Both the position numbers and the translations under genes were made by a program. From assembly GCA_964644135.1 (NCBI GenBank), contig CAZXWD010000031.1, positions 1-28,270 on the forward strand: DNA of 28,270 nucleotides, read 5' to 3'. This document shows, one piece after another, positions 9,501 to 16,383 of the stretch. Origin of the DNA: CAZMOK01 sp964644135 (GTDB taxonomy: Bacteria; Bacteroidota; Bacteroidia; Bacteroidales; JAGOPY01). The notes under the pieces are model-generated. The model made no database searches, had not been told where the DNA came from, and saw only the letters and a list, made by a program, of their open reading frames with translations. The number at the start of each line of letters is the position of its first letter. The first letter of the stretch is position 1.

Positions 9501-9838
9501 CTCTGTTTCAGATCGGTGAGGTTATTGAAAACTATGAACTGGATTTTATTGTCAAGTGCTGTCTCAAGCCTTCTTTCCATCAATGGTATCTGCAAAGAGG
9601 CGTATTTTGCCGTTTTCTCGGCCAGTTCCTGACCGTTCAGGTAGAAATAGGTATCAAAATCATCGAATTTATAATAGGTCCAAAGGAATTCCTTGTACTG
9701 GATGCGGCTTTTACCGAATTCCTGTTGCAGGCCGTTGTAGAACTGAGCATTCCCTTCACCCGGAAACAACAACATCAATGTCATGACAGTTGCCGCGACC
9801 GATGCTGAAAGGGTTTTTTTAAAAATAGGAATGCCCAT
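6506..9838 (-). CDS. Outer-membrane protein: peptidase_MA-like domain, TolB-like propeller and beta-barrel
   Basis: 1110 residues with a signal peptide (about 1-31, ending GEGNAQ). Residues about 35-290 resemble the peptidase MA fold: the late element LPEWYTNGLLSYL is typical, but where HExxH should stand the sequence reads RSGIANVLI, so it is probably not an active protease. Residues about 300-620 contain WD40-like PD40/TolB repeats (for example SPDGRHVAFVTYDDG and WHPNGRALSFI). A charged linker with coiled-coil character follows (about 630-690). From about 725 to the end lie alternating strands of a BamA/Omp85-like surface barrel, and the last residues FYISLSLDF end in Phe as outer-membrane barrels do. 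Proteins of this make-up occur in Bacteroidota, often named TolB-like or surface antigen. Substrate unknown. Confidence 0.82.
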   Translation of the reverse strand: MGIPIFKKTLSASVAATVMTLMLLFPGEGNAQFYNGLQQEFGKSRIQYKEFLWTYYKFDDFDTYFYLNGQELAEKTAKYASLQIPLMERRLETALDNKIQFIVFNNLTDLKQSNIGLSYGDHYNTGGVTHIVGTKVFLYFNGDMRHFEKQVRSGIANVLINQIMLGSNIGSQIKNNTLYRLPEWYTNGLLSYLGDEWNSEIDNRVRDGILSGRYEKFNNLTGEEATYAGHSLWKYVSDTYGSSSVAAIINMTQLSHNVENGFLYVVGVSYKKMLEDWLTYYREKYESEPERDLPENEFQKKVKKHLVYSRPTVSPDGRHVAFVTYDDGKYKIYIKDLLTGKRKRIFKGGFRLEEKIDYSYPLLAWHPNGRALSFIVEKKGEVYLYFYKPEEKEYQSVILYNFEKVLDFSFAHHGRTLLFSAVQLGQSDLYIYNISAGSHQQLTNDVYDDLTPRFLNNSSQIIFSSNRLSDTLEWAPENYPAEMPITTDLFIYDYSSRSPILKRVTSTPFSNETQPREWENGKFLFLSDRNGIYNRFAGIVDSAIAYVDTTVHYRYFSTTYPITDYARNILFHEVSPESGTYSESLFYSGLYYLYADELVVPDEERGEELSNTDYRDEFQKKARLDEIEEEIKMQKVRRDFTKRFRNVFRKPDQQTPQLDDGEPGEIDINNYRFDRQAFVKLGKEPADSVPGQQVAAGAGTEKKGFQLPKRQNYRVEYYINELTTQLDFTSLNYFYQPFGSGNSGSFYNLGLNGFFKVGLTDLLEDHRIVGGFRIPVSLNNIEYLFTYANLRKRLDKEIIFVRQASESEYFTGLMTFIQRFRSYQLYYRLKYPFSPVFAVRGTANIRYQRGIWLSTNEPALAFPNTDEYWGGLKGEFIYDNTKQLGPNLLTGMRFKVFGEYTQILGEDDKNMTVVGVDFRHYYRIHRDFIWANRFAASTSFGKNRLIYYMGGVDNWLAPKFEQNTSIDPNQDYAYQTLATNMRGFNQNARNGNNFFVINSELRFPVFRYFMNRPIKSDFLNSFQVIAFGDVGTAWSGRDPYSDENSLYTTIIRDGALYIIVREQKEPLIGGFGGGLRTRVFGYFLRGDIAWGVEDRQIKKPVFYISLSLDF

Positions 9839-9954
9839 TAGTGCCAGTGTGTTAATTTCTAAATGAAATTACCAATTAAAAGGTTCATTTATGAAGCGAA
9901 ATTTACGGAAAATTTAGCATTTACCGGGTACCTTATCATTAGTATCATTATTAA

Positions 9955-9962
9955 TAACTTTG
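9955..9962 (+). promoter_or_regulatory. -7 promoter box (TAACTTTG) for the MBL-fold gene
   Basis: TAACTTTG matches the Bacteroidota -7 consensus TAnnTTTG and lies 32 bases before the ATG at 9995. No good -33 TTTG is seen. Its position downstream of an earlier in-frame ATG (9863) argues that translation begins at 9995. Confidence 0.4.
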
Positions 9963-9994
9963 CCCGGTATAAATTATTTTATTCTTGTCGGCAT

Positions 9995-10639
9995 ATGATA
10001 GAGATCAAAAGATTTGCATTTAACCCGTTCCAGGTCAACACTTATTTACTGTGGGATGAAACCAAAGAATGTGCCATTGTGGACCCGGGCTGCTATGATG
10101 AAAAGGAAAGATCTGCCATAACAGATTTTATTGAAAAAGAAGGATTAAAGCCTGTTGTCCTGGTGAACACCCATTCACACATCGACCACATTGTAGGGAA
10201 CGAATTCATTTCAGGAACATACAATCTTGAAATTACAGCTCACAACGCAGGAAAGAGGTTTGCTGAAAATGCACACCAGAATGCCTTCATATATGGTTTT
10301 TCGGGAGTTGAATTCCTGACGCCCCAAAGGCACGTAGAAGAAGGGGACAGGGTAACCTTCGGCAACAGTGAACTGGTAGTGCTCGACACCCCCGGGCACG
10401 CCGATGGCAGCATTTGCCTTGTAAATCATAAAGATAAATTCGTGATCGCCGGTGATGTATTGTTTATGCAGGGCATCGGCCGGACAGACCTGCCTACGGG
10501 CAATTACGACCTTCTGCTAAAAAATATAAAGGAAAAGTTGTTCACCCTGAGCAGCGACTACACAGTCTATCCCGGCCACGGTCCCGAAACAACCATCGGA
10601 ATGGAGAAGAACAGCAACCCCTTCCTGGAAAAGCTGTAG
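9995..10639 (+). CDS. MBL-fold metallo-hydrolase (glyoxalase II-like)
   Basis: 214 residues, cytoplasmic. The two-zinc site is complete: H60-x-H62-x-D64-H65 (THSHIDH), H135 in PGHADGS, D154 in AGDV and H195 in YPGHG. The GRTDLP element places it in the hydroxyacylglutathione hydrolase-like branch (YcbL type) that cleaves thioesters, though the physiological substrate is unknown. I choose ATG 9995 because family members begin just before the FNPFQVNTYLL strand. The in-frame ATG at 9863 would add 44 A/T-rich, non-conserved residues and lies upstream of the -7 box at 9955. Convergent with the heptosyltransferase gene across a strong palindrome. Confidence 0.9.
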   Translation: MIEIKRFAFNPFQVNTYLLWDETKECAIVDPGCYDEKERSAITDFIEKEGLKPVVLVNTHSHIDHIVGNEFISGTYNLEITAHNAGKRFAENAHQNAFIYGFSGVEFLTPQRHVEEGDRVTFGNSELVVLDTPGHADGSICLVNHKDKFVIAGDVLFMQGIGRTDLPTGNYDLLLKNIKEKLFTLSSDYTVYPGHGPETTIGMEKNSNPFLEKL

Positions 10640-10660
10640 ATGGCTGAGGGCTGTTAGAAT

Positions 10661-10729
10661 TATACCCACCCCCTCGATCCCCCTCCCTGCTAGCAGGGAG
10701 GGGGAAGGCGAAGCCAGGGGGAGGGTATA
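10661..10729. repeat. Nested palindromic element, possible bidirectional terminator
   Basis: A perfect 26-nt palindrome (10679-10704, CCCCCTCCCTGCT and its complement) sits inside an outer inverted repeat: TATACCCACCCCCT at 10661-10674 pairs with 10716-10729 with one mismatch. It lies between two convergent genes, where a structure like this could stop transcription from both sides. A related C-rich element occurs at 17354-17392, which suggests a dispersed intergenic repeat family. Confidence 0.7.
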
Positions 10730-10743
10730 AAAATTGTTAATTA

Positions 10744-11748
10744 CTATTGTTCAATTCTGTCCTCCATCATCTCCTTCACTTTCCTCACAACCTCATCCTC
10801 TTCGATCTCCATCATGCACTTAAAATGACCTTTGGGGCACTTATCAAACCCGATCTTGCTGCAGGGCCGGCACGACAAGCCTTTCACTTCGAAAATCTCC
10901 GATCGCCCCTTTCCTTCAGGCAAATAGGGGTACATTCCGAATTCGGGTACTGTGTTTCCCCATACTGATATTATCCTTTTATTAAATGCTGCCGCGATGT
11001 GCATGAGGCCTGTGTCATGAGTGATCACCACCTTTGCCTGCCTGATAAGTGATGCCGAAATATTGATATCGAACTTCCCGCAGAGATTGACAATATCATC
11101 GCGAACGGCATCGAAAACTTTTTCCCCTCTTTCATGATCTGCAGGCCCGCCGAGCAATACCACGGGATAACCGAGCTTTTTGCAGATATCTATGATCTTT
11201 TCTTCGGGAAGCGCCTTGGTATTGTGTTTTGCACCGACGACAAACGCAACATAGCCATCCTTCAAAAAAGATTTTATGTTCCCGGTATCAATCTCAATAT
11301 TCCCGGGAATGTAATAATCCAGTCCCCTGCCATCGTTACTCACCCCAAGCGGCCCGGCAGCTTTGAAGTACCTGTCGACAATATGGACATCCGGCAGGCG
11401 GTTCAACCGGAACCTGACAAGCAACCACTTTTCGAAATTAAGTTTCGGGAAGGAAAAGGTCTTTTTTCTCAGCCGGAGCCTTACGCCCAGCGACCTGAAA
11501 TTTTTGTGCAGGTCGAGGATGAAATCATAGTTCTCCTCCCGGAGCTGGGGCACCACCTCATCAATCCTTTTTTCGATGGCGTAGATCTTATCAATGTGTG
11601 GATTGCCTTCTATTACAGGCTTAAATGATGTTTTGGTGAGAAAGTGCAGCTCAGCGCCGTTGAGTTGCTCCTTTACTGCCCTTATAACAGGGGTGGTCAG
11701 CACGATGTCACCGATGGAAGAGAATCGTATTATAAGGACCTTTGTCAA
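10744..11748 (-). CDS. Glycosyltransferase family 9 (LPS heptosyltransferase-like)
   Basis: 334 residues from a TTG start (an upstream ATG at 11784 would add 12). GT9 enzymes add heptose or related sugars to the lipopolysaccharide core at the inner face of the cytoplasmic membrane. The N-terminal acceptor-side motif is RFSSIGDIVLTTPVIR. The donor-binding motif is near VVITHDTGLMHIAAAFNKR followed by SVWGNTVPEFGMYP. Four cysteines in the tail (CRPC, KCPKGHFKC) occur in Bacteroidota members. I favour the TTG because GT9 proteins begin right before the KVLIIRF strand, and because a -7 box at 11763-11770 would put transcription start between the ATG and the TTG. The exact sugar is unknown. Confidence 0.87.
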   Translation of the reverse strand: MTKVLIIRFSSIGDIVLTTPVIRAVKEQLNGAELHFLTKTSFKPVIEGNPHIDKIYAIEKRIDEVVPQLREENYDFILDLHKNFRSLGVRLRLRKKTFSFPKLNFEKWLLVRFRLNRLPDVHIVDRYFKAAGPLGVSNDGRGLDYYIPGNIEIDTGNIKSFLKDGYVAFVVGAKHNTKALPEEKIIDICKKLGYPVVLLGGPADHERGEKVFDAVRDDIVNLCGKFDINISASLIRQAKVVITHDTGLMHIAAAFNKRIISVWGNTVPEFGMYPYLPEGKGRSEIFEVKGLSCRPCSKIGFDKCPKGHFKCMMEIEEDEVVRKVKEMMEDRIEQ

Positions 11749-11762
11749 AGCGAGAATTTTTA

Positions 11763-11770
11763 CAAATGTA
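11763..11770 (-). promoter_or_regulatory. -7 promoter box (TACATTTG) for the heptosyltransferase gene
   Basis: On the minus strand TACATTTG fits TAnnTTTG and lies about 14 bases before the TTG codon at 11748. It lies inside the N-terminal extension that would be coded from ATG 11784. No TTTG is found at the expected -33 position. Confidence 0.35.
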
Positions 11771-11791
11771 ATCAGGATCGCCATTTTACTC

Positions 11792-11799
11792 TAATTTTG
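11792..11799 (+). promoter_or_regulatory. -7 promoter box (TAATTTTG) directly before tatD
   Basis: TAATTTTG fits the consensus and ends four bases before the ATG at 11804. If used, transcription would begin at or beside the start codon, giving a leaderless mRNA. It lies about 22 bases from the opposing -7 box of the heptosyltransferase gene. Confidence 0.4.
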
Positions 11800-11803
11800 C
11801 AGC

Positions 11804-12580
11804 ATGATTCTCGCTGATTCACACACACACCTTTACCTGGAAGAGTTTGATGAAGACCGCGACCTTATGATCGAACGGGCGCTTGAAAAAGGGGTAAAGT
11901 ATTTCTTTCTTCCCAACATTGATAAAAACAGCATTTCACCGCTCCTCTCTCTGGCAGGCCGGTACCCGCAAAACATCTACCCGATGATGGGGTTGCATCC
12001 TACATCTGTAAAGGACGACTGGGAGGAGCAGCTTGAGGTGATCGAAGGGAAACTCCGTGTAGGGGGCTTTGTAGCTGTGGGCGAGATAGGCATCGACCTT
12101 TACTGGGACAAGACCCACAGGAAAGAGCAGGAGGAGGCCTTCAGGCGCCAGATAGCGCTTGCCAGGGAACTGGACCTGCCCATTGTGATCCATTCCAGGA
12201 ATTCATTTGATGAGATCTTCGAAATTATGGACGATGTTTATGAGCCGGGGTTAAGAGGGGTTTTCCATTGTTTCACAGGAGGCAGGAGGCACGTAAGGAG
12301 GATACTGGGCTGGGAAGGATTCAGACTTGGTATAGGCGGGGTCCTGACTTTCAGGAATGCAGGGCTCGACAACGTAATAACCAAGGTGGGGCTTGAACAC
12401 CTCGTTCTTGAAACCGACTCCCCCTACCTGAGCCCTGAACCTTTCAGGGGCAAGAGGAATGAAAGTTCATATATTTATTATGTGGCCGAAAGGCTTGCAG
12501 AGATAAAGAATATCAGCATAGAAGAGGTTGCAGAGGTAACGACAAGGAATACTCTTGAGCTTTTCGGTGTTAAGCTTTGA
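11804..12580 (+). CDS. tatD: TatD family metal-dependent DNase
   Basis: 258 residues, the usual family length. The amidohydrolase-fold metal ligands are all present: H7-x-H9 (SHTH), E94 in VGEIGID, H130 (IVIHSR), H155 (GVFHCFTGG) and D205 (LETDSPYL). TatD proteins are cytoplasmic magnesium-dependent 3'-5' exonucleases or deoxyribonucleases linked to DNA repair and quality control. The start is unambiguous because the metal motif begins at residue 5. The gene diverges from the heptosyltransferase and is followed after 69 bases by ansA on the same strand, with an A/T-rich spacer and no terminator, so both may share a transcript. Confidence 0.94.
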   Translation: MILADSHTHLYLEEFDEDRDLMIERALEKGVKYFFLPNIDKNSISPLLSLAGRYPQNIYPMMGLHPTSVKDDWEEQLEVIEGKLRVGGFVAVGEIGIDLYWDKTHRKEQEEAFRRQIALARELDLPIVIHSRNSFDEIFEIMDDVYEPGLRGVFHCFTGGRRHVRRILGWEGFRLGIGGVLTFRNAGLDNVITKVGLEHLVLETDSPYLSPEPFRGKRNESSYIYYVAERLAEIKNISIEEVAEVTTRNTLELFGVKL

Positions 12581-12649
12581 GTCGAATTGAAGTAACATTT
12601 TTGAATTGATTTTCTAAATTTTATCTAATAAATAATCAAGTGGATCACA

Positions 12650-13687
12650 ATGGACAATTCCTCCATCTTAATAATATACACGGGCGGGACCATCGGGATG
12701 GTCATGGATGAGGTCACAGGGGTGCTGAAGCCGGTTAACCTTGATTCCTTGTATGAGAATATCCCGGTACTGGAGAAATTCGACTGCAGCCTCGAGTTCA
12801 GGTCGTTCGACCCATTACTGGATTCTTCCAATATCAATCCTGAACACTGGAGAAAGATTGCCGATATCATAGAAGAGGATTATGAGCGGTTTGATGGTTT
12901 TGTGGTGCTACACGGTTCTGATACCATGGCATACACCGCCTCAGCGCTCAGTTTCATGCTCGAGAACCTCAACAAGCCGGTAATACTTACAGGTTCGCAG
13001 TTACCGCTGGGGATGATCCGTACCGACGGGAGGGAGAACTTTGTAACAGCAATCGAAATAGCGGCGGCAAAGGAGGAGGATACACCGGTAGTCCCGGAGG
13101 TAGCTGTTTTTTTCGAGAACAGGCTGCTAAGGGGAAACCGCACCATTAAATACAATGCCGAGCATTTTGAAGCCTTCCGCTCGGAGAATTATCCCCCGCT
13201 GGCAGAGGTTGGTGTCAATATCCGGTTCAATCACGACGACATAATGAAGCCCAACTTCAGGAAGCTCAAAGTACACCGGAGCCTCGACATAAATATTGCC
13301 ATCCTCAGGCTGTTCCCGGGGCTGACCGAAACGGTGGTGCGGTCGGTAACAGGCACACCGGGCCTCAAGGGCCTTGTACTGGAGTCGTACGGCACAGGGA
13401 ATGCAATGGCGGAGGACTGGTTCCTTGAGCTGATAAGAAATTCAATAGAGGAAGGTCTTATCATATATAATGTAACACAGTGCCAGGCCGGCTCGGTAAA
13501 CATGCACAGGTACGAAACGGGAAAAAAGTTACTGGATGCAGGTGTTATCAGCGGTCACGACATCACCACCGAATCGGCAGTGGCAAAAATGATGCATCTT
13601 TGCGGGTCTGGCCTTTCTGTTGAGAAAGTAAAAGGCCTACTGGAAAGACCTTTGAGAGGGGAGTTGACAGTCAGTAGGAGCACTTAA
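12650..13687 (+). CDS. ansA: Type I L-asparaginase (cytoplasmic)
   Basis: 345 residues without a signal peptide, hydrolysing L-asparagine to aspartate and ammonia. The first catalytic threonine motif is IYTGGTIGMV (residues 9-18). The second is VVLHGSDTMAYTAS, with the Thr-Asp pair of the family, followed by the KPVILTGSQLPLG strand that includes the catalytic lysine-side element. The C-terminal domain includes GLVLESYGTGNA and TQCQAGSV, conserved in type I enzymes of bacteria and in GatD-like relatives. GatD of archaea is longer and would be accompanied by GatE, which is absent here. No obvious terminator follows. Confidence 0.92.
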   Translation: MDNSSILIIYTGGTIGMVMDEVTGVLKPVNLDSLYENIPVLEKFDCSLEFRSFDPLLDSSNINPEHWRKIADIIEEDYERFDGFVVLHGSDTMAYTASALSFMLENLNKPVILTGSQLPLGMIRTDGRENFVTAIEIAAAKEEDTPVVPEVAVFFENRLLRGNRTIKYNAEHFEAFRSENYPPLAEVGVNIRFNHDDIMKPNFRKLKVHRSLDINIAILRLFPGLTETVVRSVTGTPGLKGLVLESYGTGNAMAEDWFLELIRNSIEEGLIIYNVTQCQAGSVNMHRYETGKKLLDAGVISGHDITTESAVAKMMHLCGSGLSVEKVKGLLERPLRGELTVSRST

Positions 13688-13749
13688 TAATTTTCTTGAA
13701 ACATAATCGTTTATTATTCAGTACATTGAAAAGGGCGTTGCAGGCAGGT

Positions 13750-13779
13750 TTTGTCGGGTATAAAAATTGACTAACTTTA
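13750..13779 (+). promoter_or_regulatory. Possible promoter for tRNA-Ser
   Basis: TTTG at 13750-13753 and TAACTTTA at 13772-13779 are separated by 18 bases. The second box differs from TAnnTTTG in its last base. It would give a leader of about 65 bases before the tRNA. Weak. Confidence 0.3.
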
Positions 13780-13851
13780 CCCCGGAAAACAATTTTTTAT
13801 TACTTTAGCCACCGGATTTCAAACCGCTATAATTTAGCGAATTAGCAGTTT

Positions 13852-13939
13852 GGAGAGGTGGCCGAGTGGTCTAAGGCGCACGCCTGGAGAGCGTGTATGC
13901 GCCGAAAGCGCATCATGGGTTCGAATCCCATTCTCTCCG
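13852..13939 (+). tRNA. tRNA-Ser (anticodon GGA)
   Basis: 88 nt cloverleaf with the long variable arm expected of serine tRNAs (ATGCGC, loop CGAAA, GCGCAT). Acceptor GGAGAGG pairs with TCTCTCC, with one G-T pair; the discriminator base is G, as expected for serine. The anticodon loop CTGGAGA gives anticodon GGA, reading UCC and UCU. The T arm is GGGTTCGAATCCC within a longer stem. CCA is not encoded. Confidence 0.97.
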
Positions 13940-14012
13940 CGATCACAAAAGAAAAATGTAACTGTAATCGAATCAACTTAATTCTATTTAATTATTAACA
14001 AATTTGATCACC

Positions 14013-14837
14013 ATGAAAAAATTTATTTCATTACTGACGGTAGCAATTGTGCTCACGTTTGGTTTTTCCTATGTAGCAACAGCGCAGGAAGCAACAGAAG
14101 AACCCGGTACGGAAGCCATGGCCCAGGACACAACGGAAGCCGATACAGCGCAGATGGCGGCAACCGAACCACCTCAAACAACGCTTGAAGAAGAGGCTGA
14201 AGAGCCCCAGGGTTTCCACCAGATCCTCAAGGAGCAGTTCATTGCAGGTAATGCCGGTTTTATGGGTATTGTATTGCTTGCCCTCATTTTCGGACTTGCC
14301 ATCAGTATTGAACGTATTATTTATTTGAACCTGGCAACCACCAACACCAGGAAACTCCTTAATAAAGTTGAGTCCTCACTGGAATCGGGAGGTATTGACG
14401 CTGCCAAGGAAGCATGCAAGGACACACGCGGTCCCGTGGCAAGTATTTTCTTCCAGGGCCTGAACAGGTATGATGACGGTCTTGAAATGGTTGAGAAATC
14501 AATTGTTTCGTACGGAAGTGTGCTAATGGGGCGCCTTGAAAGCGGGCTATCATGGGTCTCGCTCTTCATCGCCATTGCACCTATGCTCGGATTCATGGGT
14601 ACGGTTATCGGTATGATCCAGGCATTCGACAACATTGAAGCAGCAGGTGACATTTCACCTTCCATCGTTGCCGGAGGTATCAAGGTTGCTCTTCTGACCA
14701 CGGTATTCGGTCTTATCACGGCCATCATACTGCAGATATTCTACAACTACCTCGTGGCAAAGGTCGACAGCCTTGTAAACGCTATGGAAGACAGCACCAT
14801 TACCTTTATAGACATTTTGGCAAAGCACAAAAAGTAA
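14013..14837 (+). CDS. exbB: MotA/TolQ/ExbB proton-channel family protein
   Basis: 274 residues from ATG 14013; a TTG at 14004 would add three residues without a reason. The N-terminus has a signal-like hydrophobic segment ending near ATAQE, then a Glu/Thr/Ala-rich stretch (about 25-60), a Bacteroidota variant of ExbB. Three channel helices follow (about 79-100, 180-203, 220-245). The core motif GLSWVSLFIAIAPMLGFMGTVIGMIQAF and the downstream GGIKVALLTT element are those of ExbB/TolQ proteins, which with ExbD use the proton gradient to power TonB- or Tol-type work at the outer membrane. It is first in a tight four-gene operon. No TonB gene is present in the window. Confidence 0.9.
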   Translation: MKKFISLLTVAIVLTFGFSYVATAQEATEEPGTEAMAQDTTEADTAQMAATEPPQTTLEEEAEEPQGFHQILKEQFIAGNAGFMGIVLLALIFGLAISIERIIYLNLATTNTRKLLNKVESSLESGGIDAAKEACKDTRGPVASIFFQGLNRYDDGLEMVEKSIVSYGSVLMGRLESGLSWVSLFIAIAPMLGFMGTVIGMIQAFDNIEAAGDISPSIVAGGIKVALLTTVFGLITAIILQIFYNYLVAKVDSLVNAMEDSTITFIDILAKHKK

Positions 14838-14848
14838 AAAATTGAGCT

Positions 14849-15265
14849 ATGAGTGAAAGAACATCAAGAATCTTACAGTGGTTTCTCTATGCACTCCTGC
14901 TGGTATCGGCATTGCTAGGAGCATTTTTCTATGCCGGTTCGGGAGAAGGAGATAACCTTATGTACTGGGGATACGCTCTGCTTATTTTTGCCGTAGTAAT
15001 TACCATAGTTGCAGCAATTGCGAACTTGTTCGTCAACCCGAAGGGTTCCGTTAAATTCCTGATCATGCTGGCGGTTATGGTAGTTGTGGCATTGGTGTCG
15101 TATTTCCTGGCCGGAAATGAATTCAACAGGATCCAGTTAGAGGAACTTGGCATAACGGAATCCATATCAAAACTGGTGGGCGCGGGCCTCATATTTTTAT
15201 ATGCAATGGCCGCCATAGCAGTGCTCTCCATAATTTATTCATCGATTTCCAGAATATTCAAATAA
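14849..15265 (+). CDS. Four-helix membrane protein between exbB and exbD
   Basis: 138 residues with four predicted membrane segments at about 10-30, 38-62, 70-88 and 108-133, and a short soluble loop (about 92-106) between the third and fourth. I do not recognise a named family. It starts 11 bases after exbB and ends 6 bases before the first exbD, so it belongs to the same transcript and probably to the same channel complex or its assembly. The hydrophobic first segment does not look like a cleaved signal. Function unknown. Confidence 0.8.
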   Translation: MSERTSRILQWFLYALLLVSALLGAFFYAGSGEGDNLMYWGYALLIFAVVITIVAAIANLFVNPKGSVKFLIMLAVMVVVALVSYFLAGNEFNRIQLEELGITESISKLVGAGLIFLYAMAAIAVLSIIYSSISRIFK

Positions 15266-15271
15266 TCAATC

Positions 15272-15844
15272 ATGAAAAGATCAGTTCCCGAAATTAATGC
15301 AGGTTCAATGGCAGATATCGCCTTTCTGCTCCTGATCTTTTTCCTCGTTACTACTACGATGGACGTAGATACAGGTATTACAAGGAGACTGCCGCCACCA
15401 CTGGAAACGGAGGAACAGGAGATTGATATTAAGGAAAGGAATATCTTTAAAGTTCTTGTAAACAGCGCCGACAGGTTGCTGGTTGAAGGAAAGCCGGGCA
15501 ACATCCGTACCCTGAAAGATGAAGTCAAGGAATTTTTCCTCAACCCTTATGACGACGAGAACCTGCCTGAAAAGCGAATGGAGGAGATCGAACTGCTGGG
15601 AGAGGTTGAAATCTCTAAAGGTGTGGTTTCCCTGAAAAATGACAGGGGGACTTCCTACGAGATGTACATCAAGGTACAAAACGAACTCACCAAGGCATTC
15701 AACGAAATGCGGGATGAAAAGTCGGTACAGTATTTTGGTGTCAGGTTCGACCAGCTTGTAGATCAGCAAAAGAGAGAAGCCATACAAAAGGCAATTCCCA
15801 TTGCTATCTCAGAAGCTGAACCTGAAGATATAGGAGGAAACTAA
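15272..15844 (+). CDS. exbD: ExbD/TolR family protein, long form
   Basis: 190 residues. A single membrane helix at about 13-33 carries the conserved aspartate of the family (SMADIAFLLLIFFLV), which takes part in proton passage, followed by the VTTTMDVDTGI junction. The periplasmic part is longer than in the usual 130-140-residue ExbD. It contains an inserted charged region (about 85-120) of unknown purpose. It is the first of two adjacent exbD paralogues, six bases after the small membrane gene. Confidence 0.9.
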   Translation: MKRSVPEINAGSMADIAFLLLIFFLVTTTMDVDTGITRRLPPPLETEEQEIDIKERNIFKVLVNSADRLLVEGKPGNIRTLKDEVKEFFLNPYDDENLPEKRMEEIELLGEVEISKGVVSLKNDRGTSYEMYIKVQNELTKAFNEMRDEKSVQYFGVRFDQLVDQQKREAIQKAIPIAISEAEPEDIGGN

Positions 15845-15856
15845 AAAGTTAAAATT

Positions 15857-16324
15857 ATGGCACGTTTTAGAAAGAAATCTGGTGGAGGACAACAGAAGAT
15901 CAACACTTCTTCGTTGCCCGATATTATCTTCATGCTCCTGTTCTTTTTCATGGTGACAACGGTGATGCGTGAAACAACCCTCATAGTAAAAGTAACCGTA
16001 CCGGAAGCTACTGAAGTGCAGAAGCTTGATAAAAAGTCACTGGTTAGTTATATCTACGTGGGCACCCCGGTGAAAACAGCCCTCTACGGTACCGAATCAC
16101 GTATTCAGTTGAATGATTCTTTTGCCAAAGTGTCCGATATCCAGGAGTTCATTACCAGGGAGCGTGAAGCACGCGATGAGGCCGACAGAAAGTTTCTTAC
16201 AACCTCTATTAAAGCAGATGAGAACACCCGTATGGGTATTGTTACTGATATCAAACAGGAGCTTAGAAAAGCAGGGGCATTTAAGATAAACTACTCCTCA
16301 AGGAAAGTTTCCAAATTGAATTAA
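15857..16324 (+). CDS. exbD: ExbD/TolR family protein, short form
   Basis: 155 residues. A basic cytoplasmic N-terminus (RFRKKSGGG) precedes one membrane helix (about 22-40) with the conserved aspartate in SLPDIIFMLLFFFMV. The periplasmic domain ends with a KINYSSRKVSKLN tail. It follows the first exbD by 12 bases, and Bacteroidota commonly carry such paired exbD genes. The ExbD periplasmic region probably contacts TonB and the peptidoglycan side. The operon ends at the terminator directly after it. Confidence 0.9.
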   Translation: MARFRKKSGGGQQKINTSSLPDIIFMLLFFFMVTTVMRETTLIVKVTVPEATEVQKLDKKSLVSYIYVGTPVKTALYGTESRIQLNDSFAKVSDIQEFITREREARDEADRKFLTTSIKADENTRMGIVTDIKQELRKAGAFKINYSSRKVSKLN

Positions 16325-16346
16325 GTTTATACGCTATTTCATATAC

Positions 16347-16383
16347 CAAAGCCGCACCTGAACAAGTTGCGGCTTTTTTTTTA
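16347..16383 (+). terminator. Intrinsic terminator of the exb operon
   Basis: AAGCCGCA (16349-16356) and TGCGGCTT (16368-16375) form an 8-bp perfect stem with an 11-nt loop, followed by a run of T. It sits 24 bases after the second exbD stop and directly abuts the end of the convergent CPBP gene. Confidence 0.9.

Noticed and set aside
9863..9994. N-terminal extension of the MBL-fold protein
   Set aside because: Non-conserved A/T-rich codons upstream of a -7 box; the family start is at 9995.
10661..10729. Insertion sequence ends
   Set aside because: The palindrome is self-contained with no transposase or target-site duplication visible.
15305..15787. 160-codon minus-strand frame inside exbD
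   Set aside because: Antisense shadow of a clearly identified operon gene.
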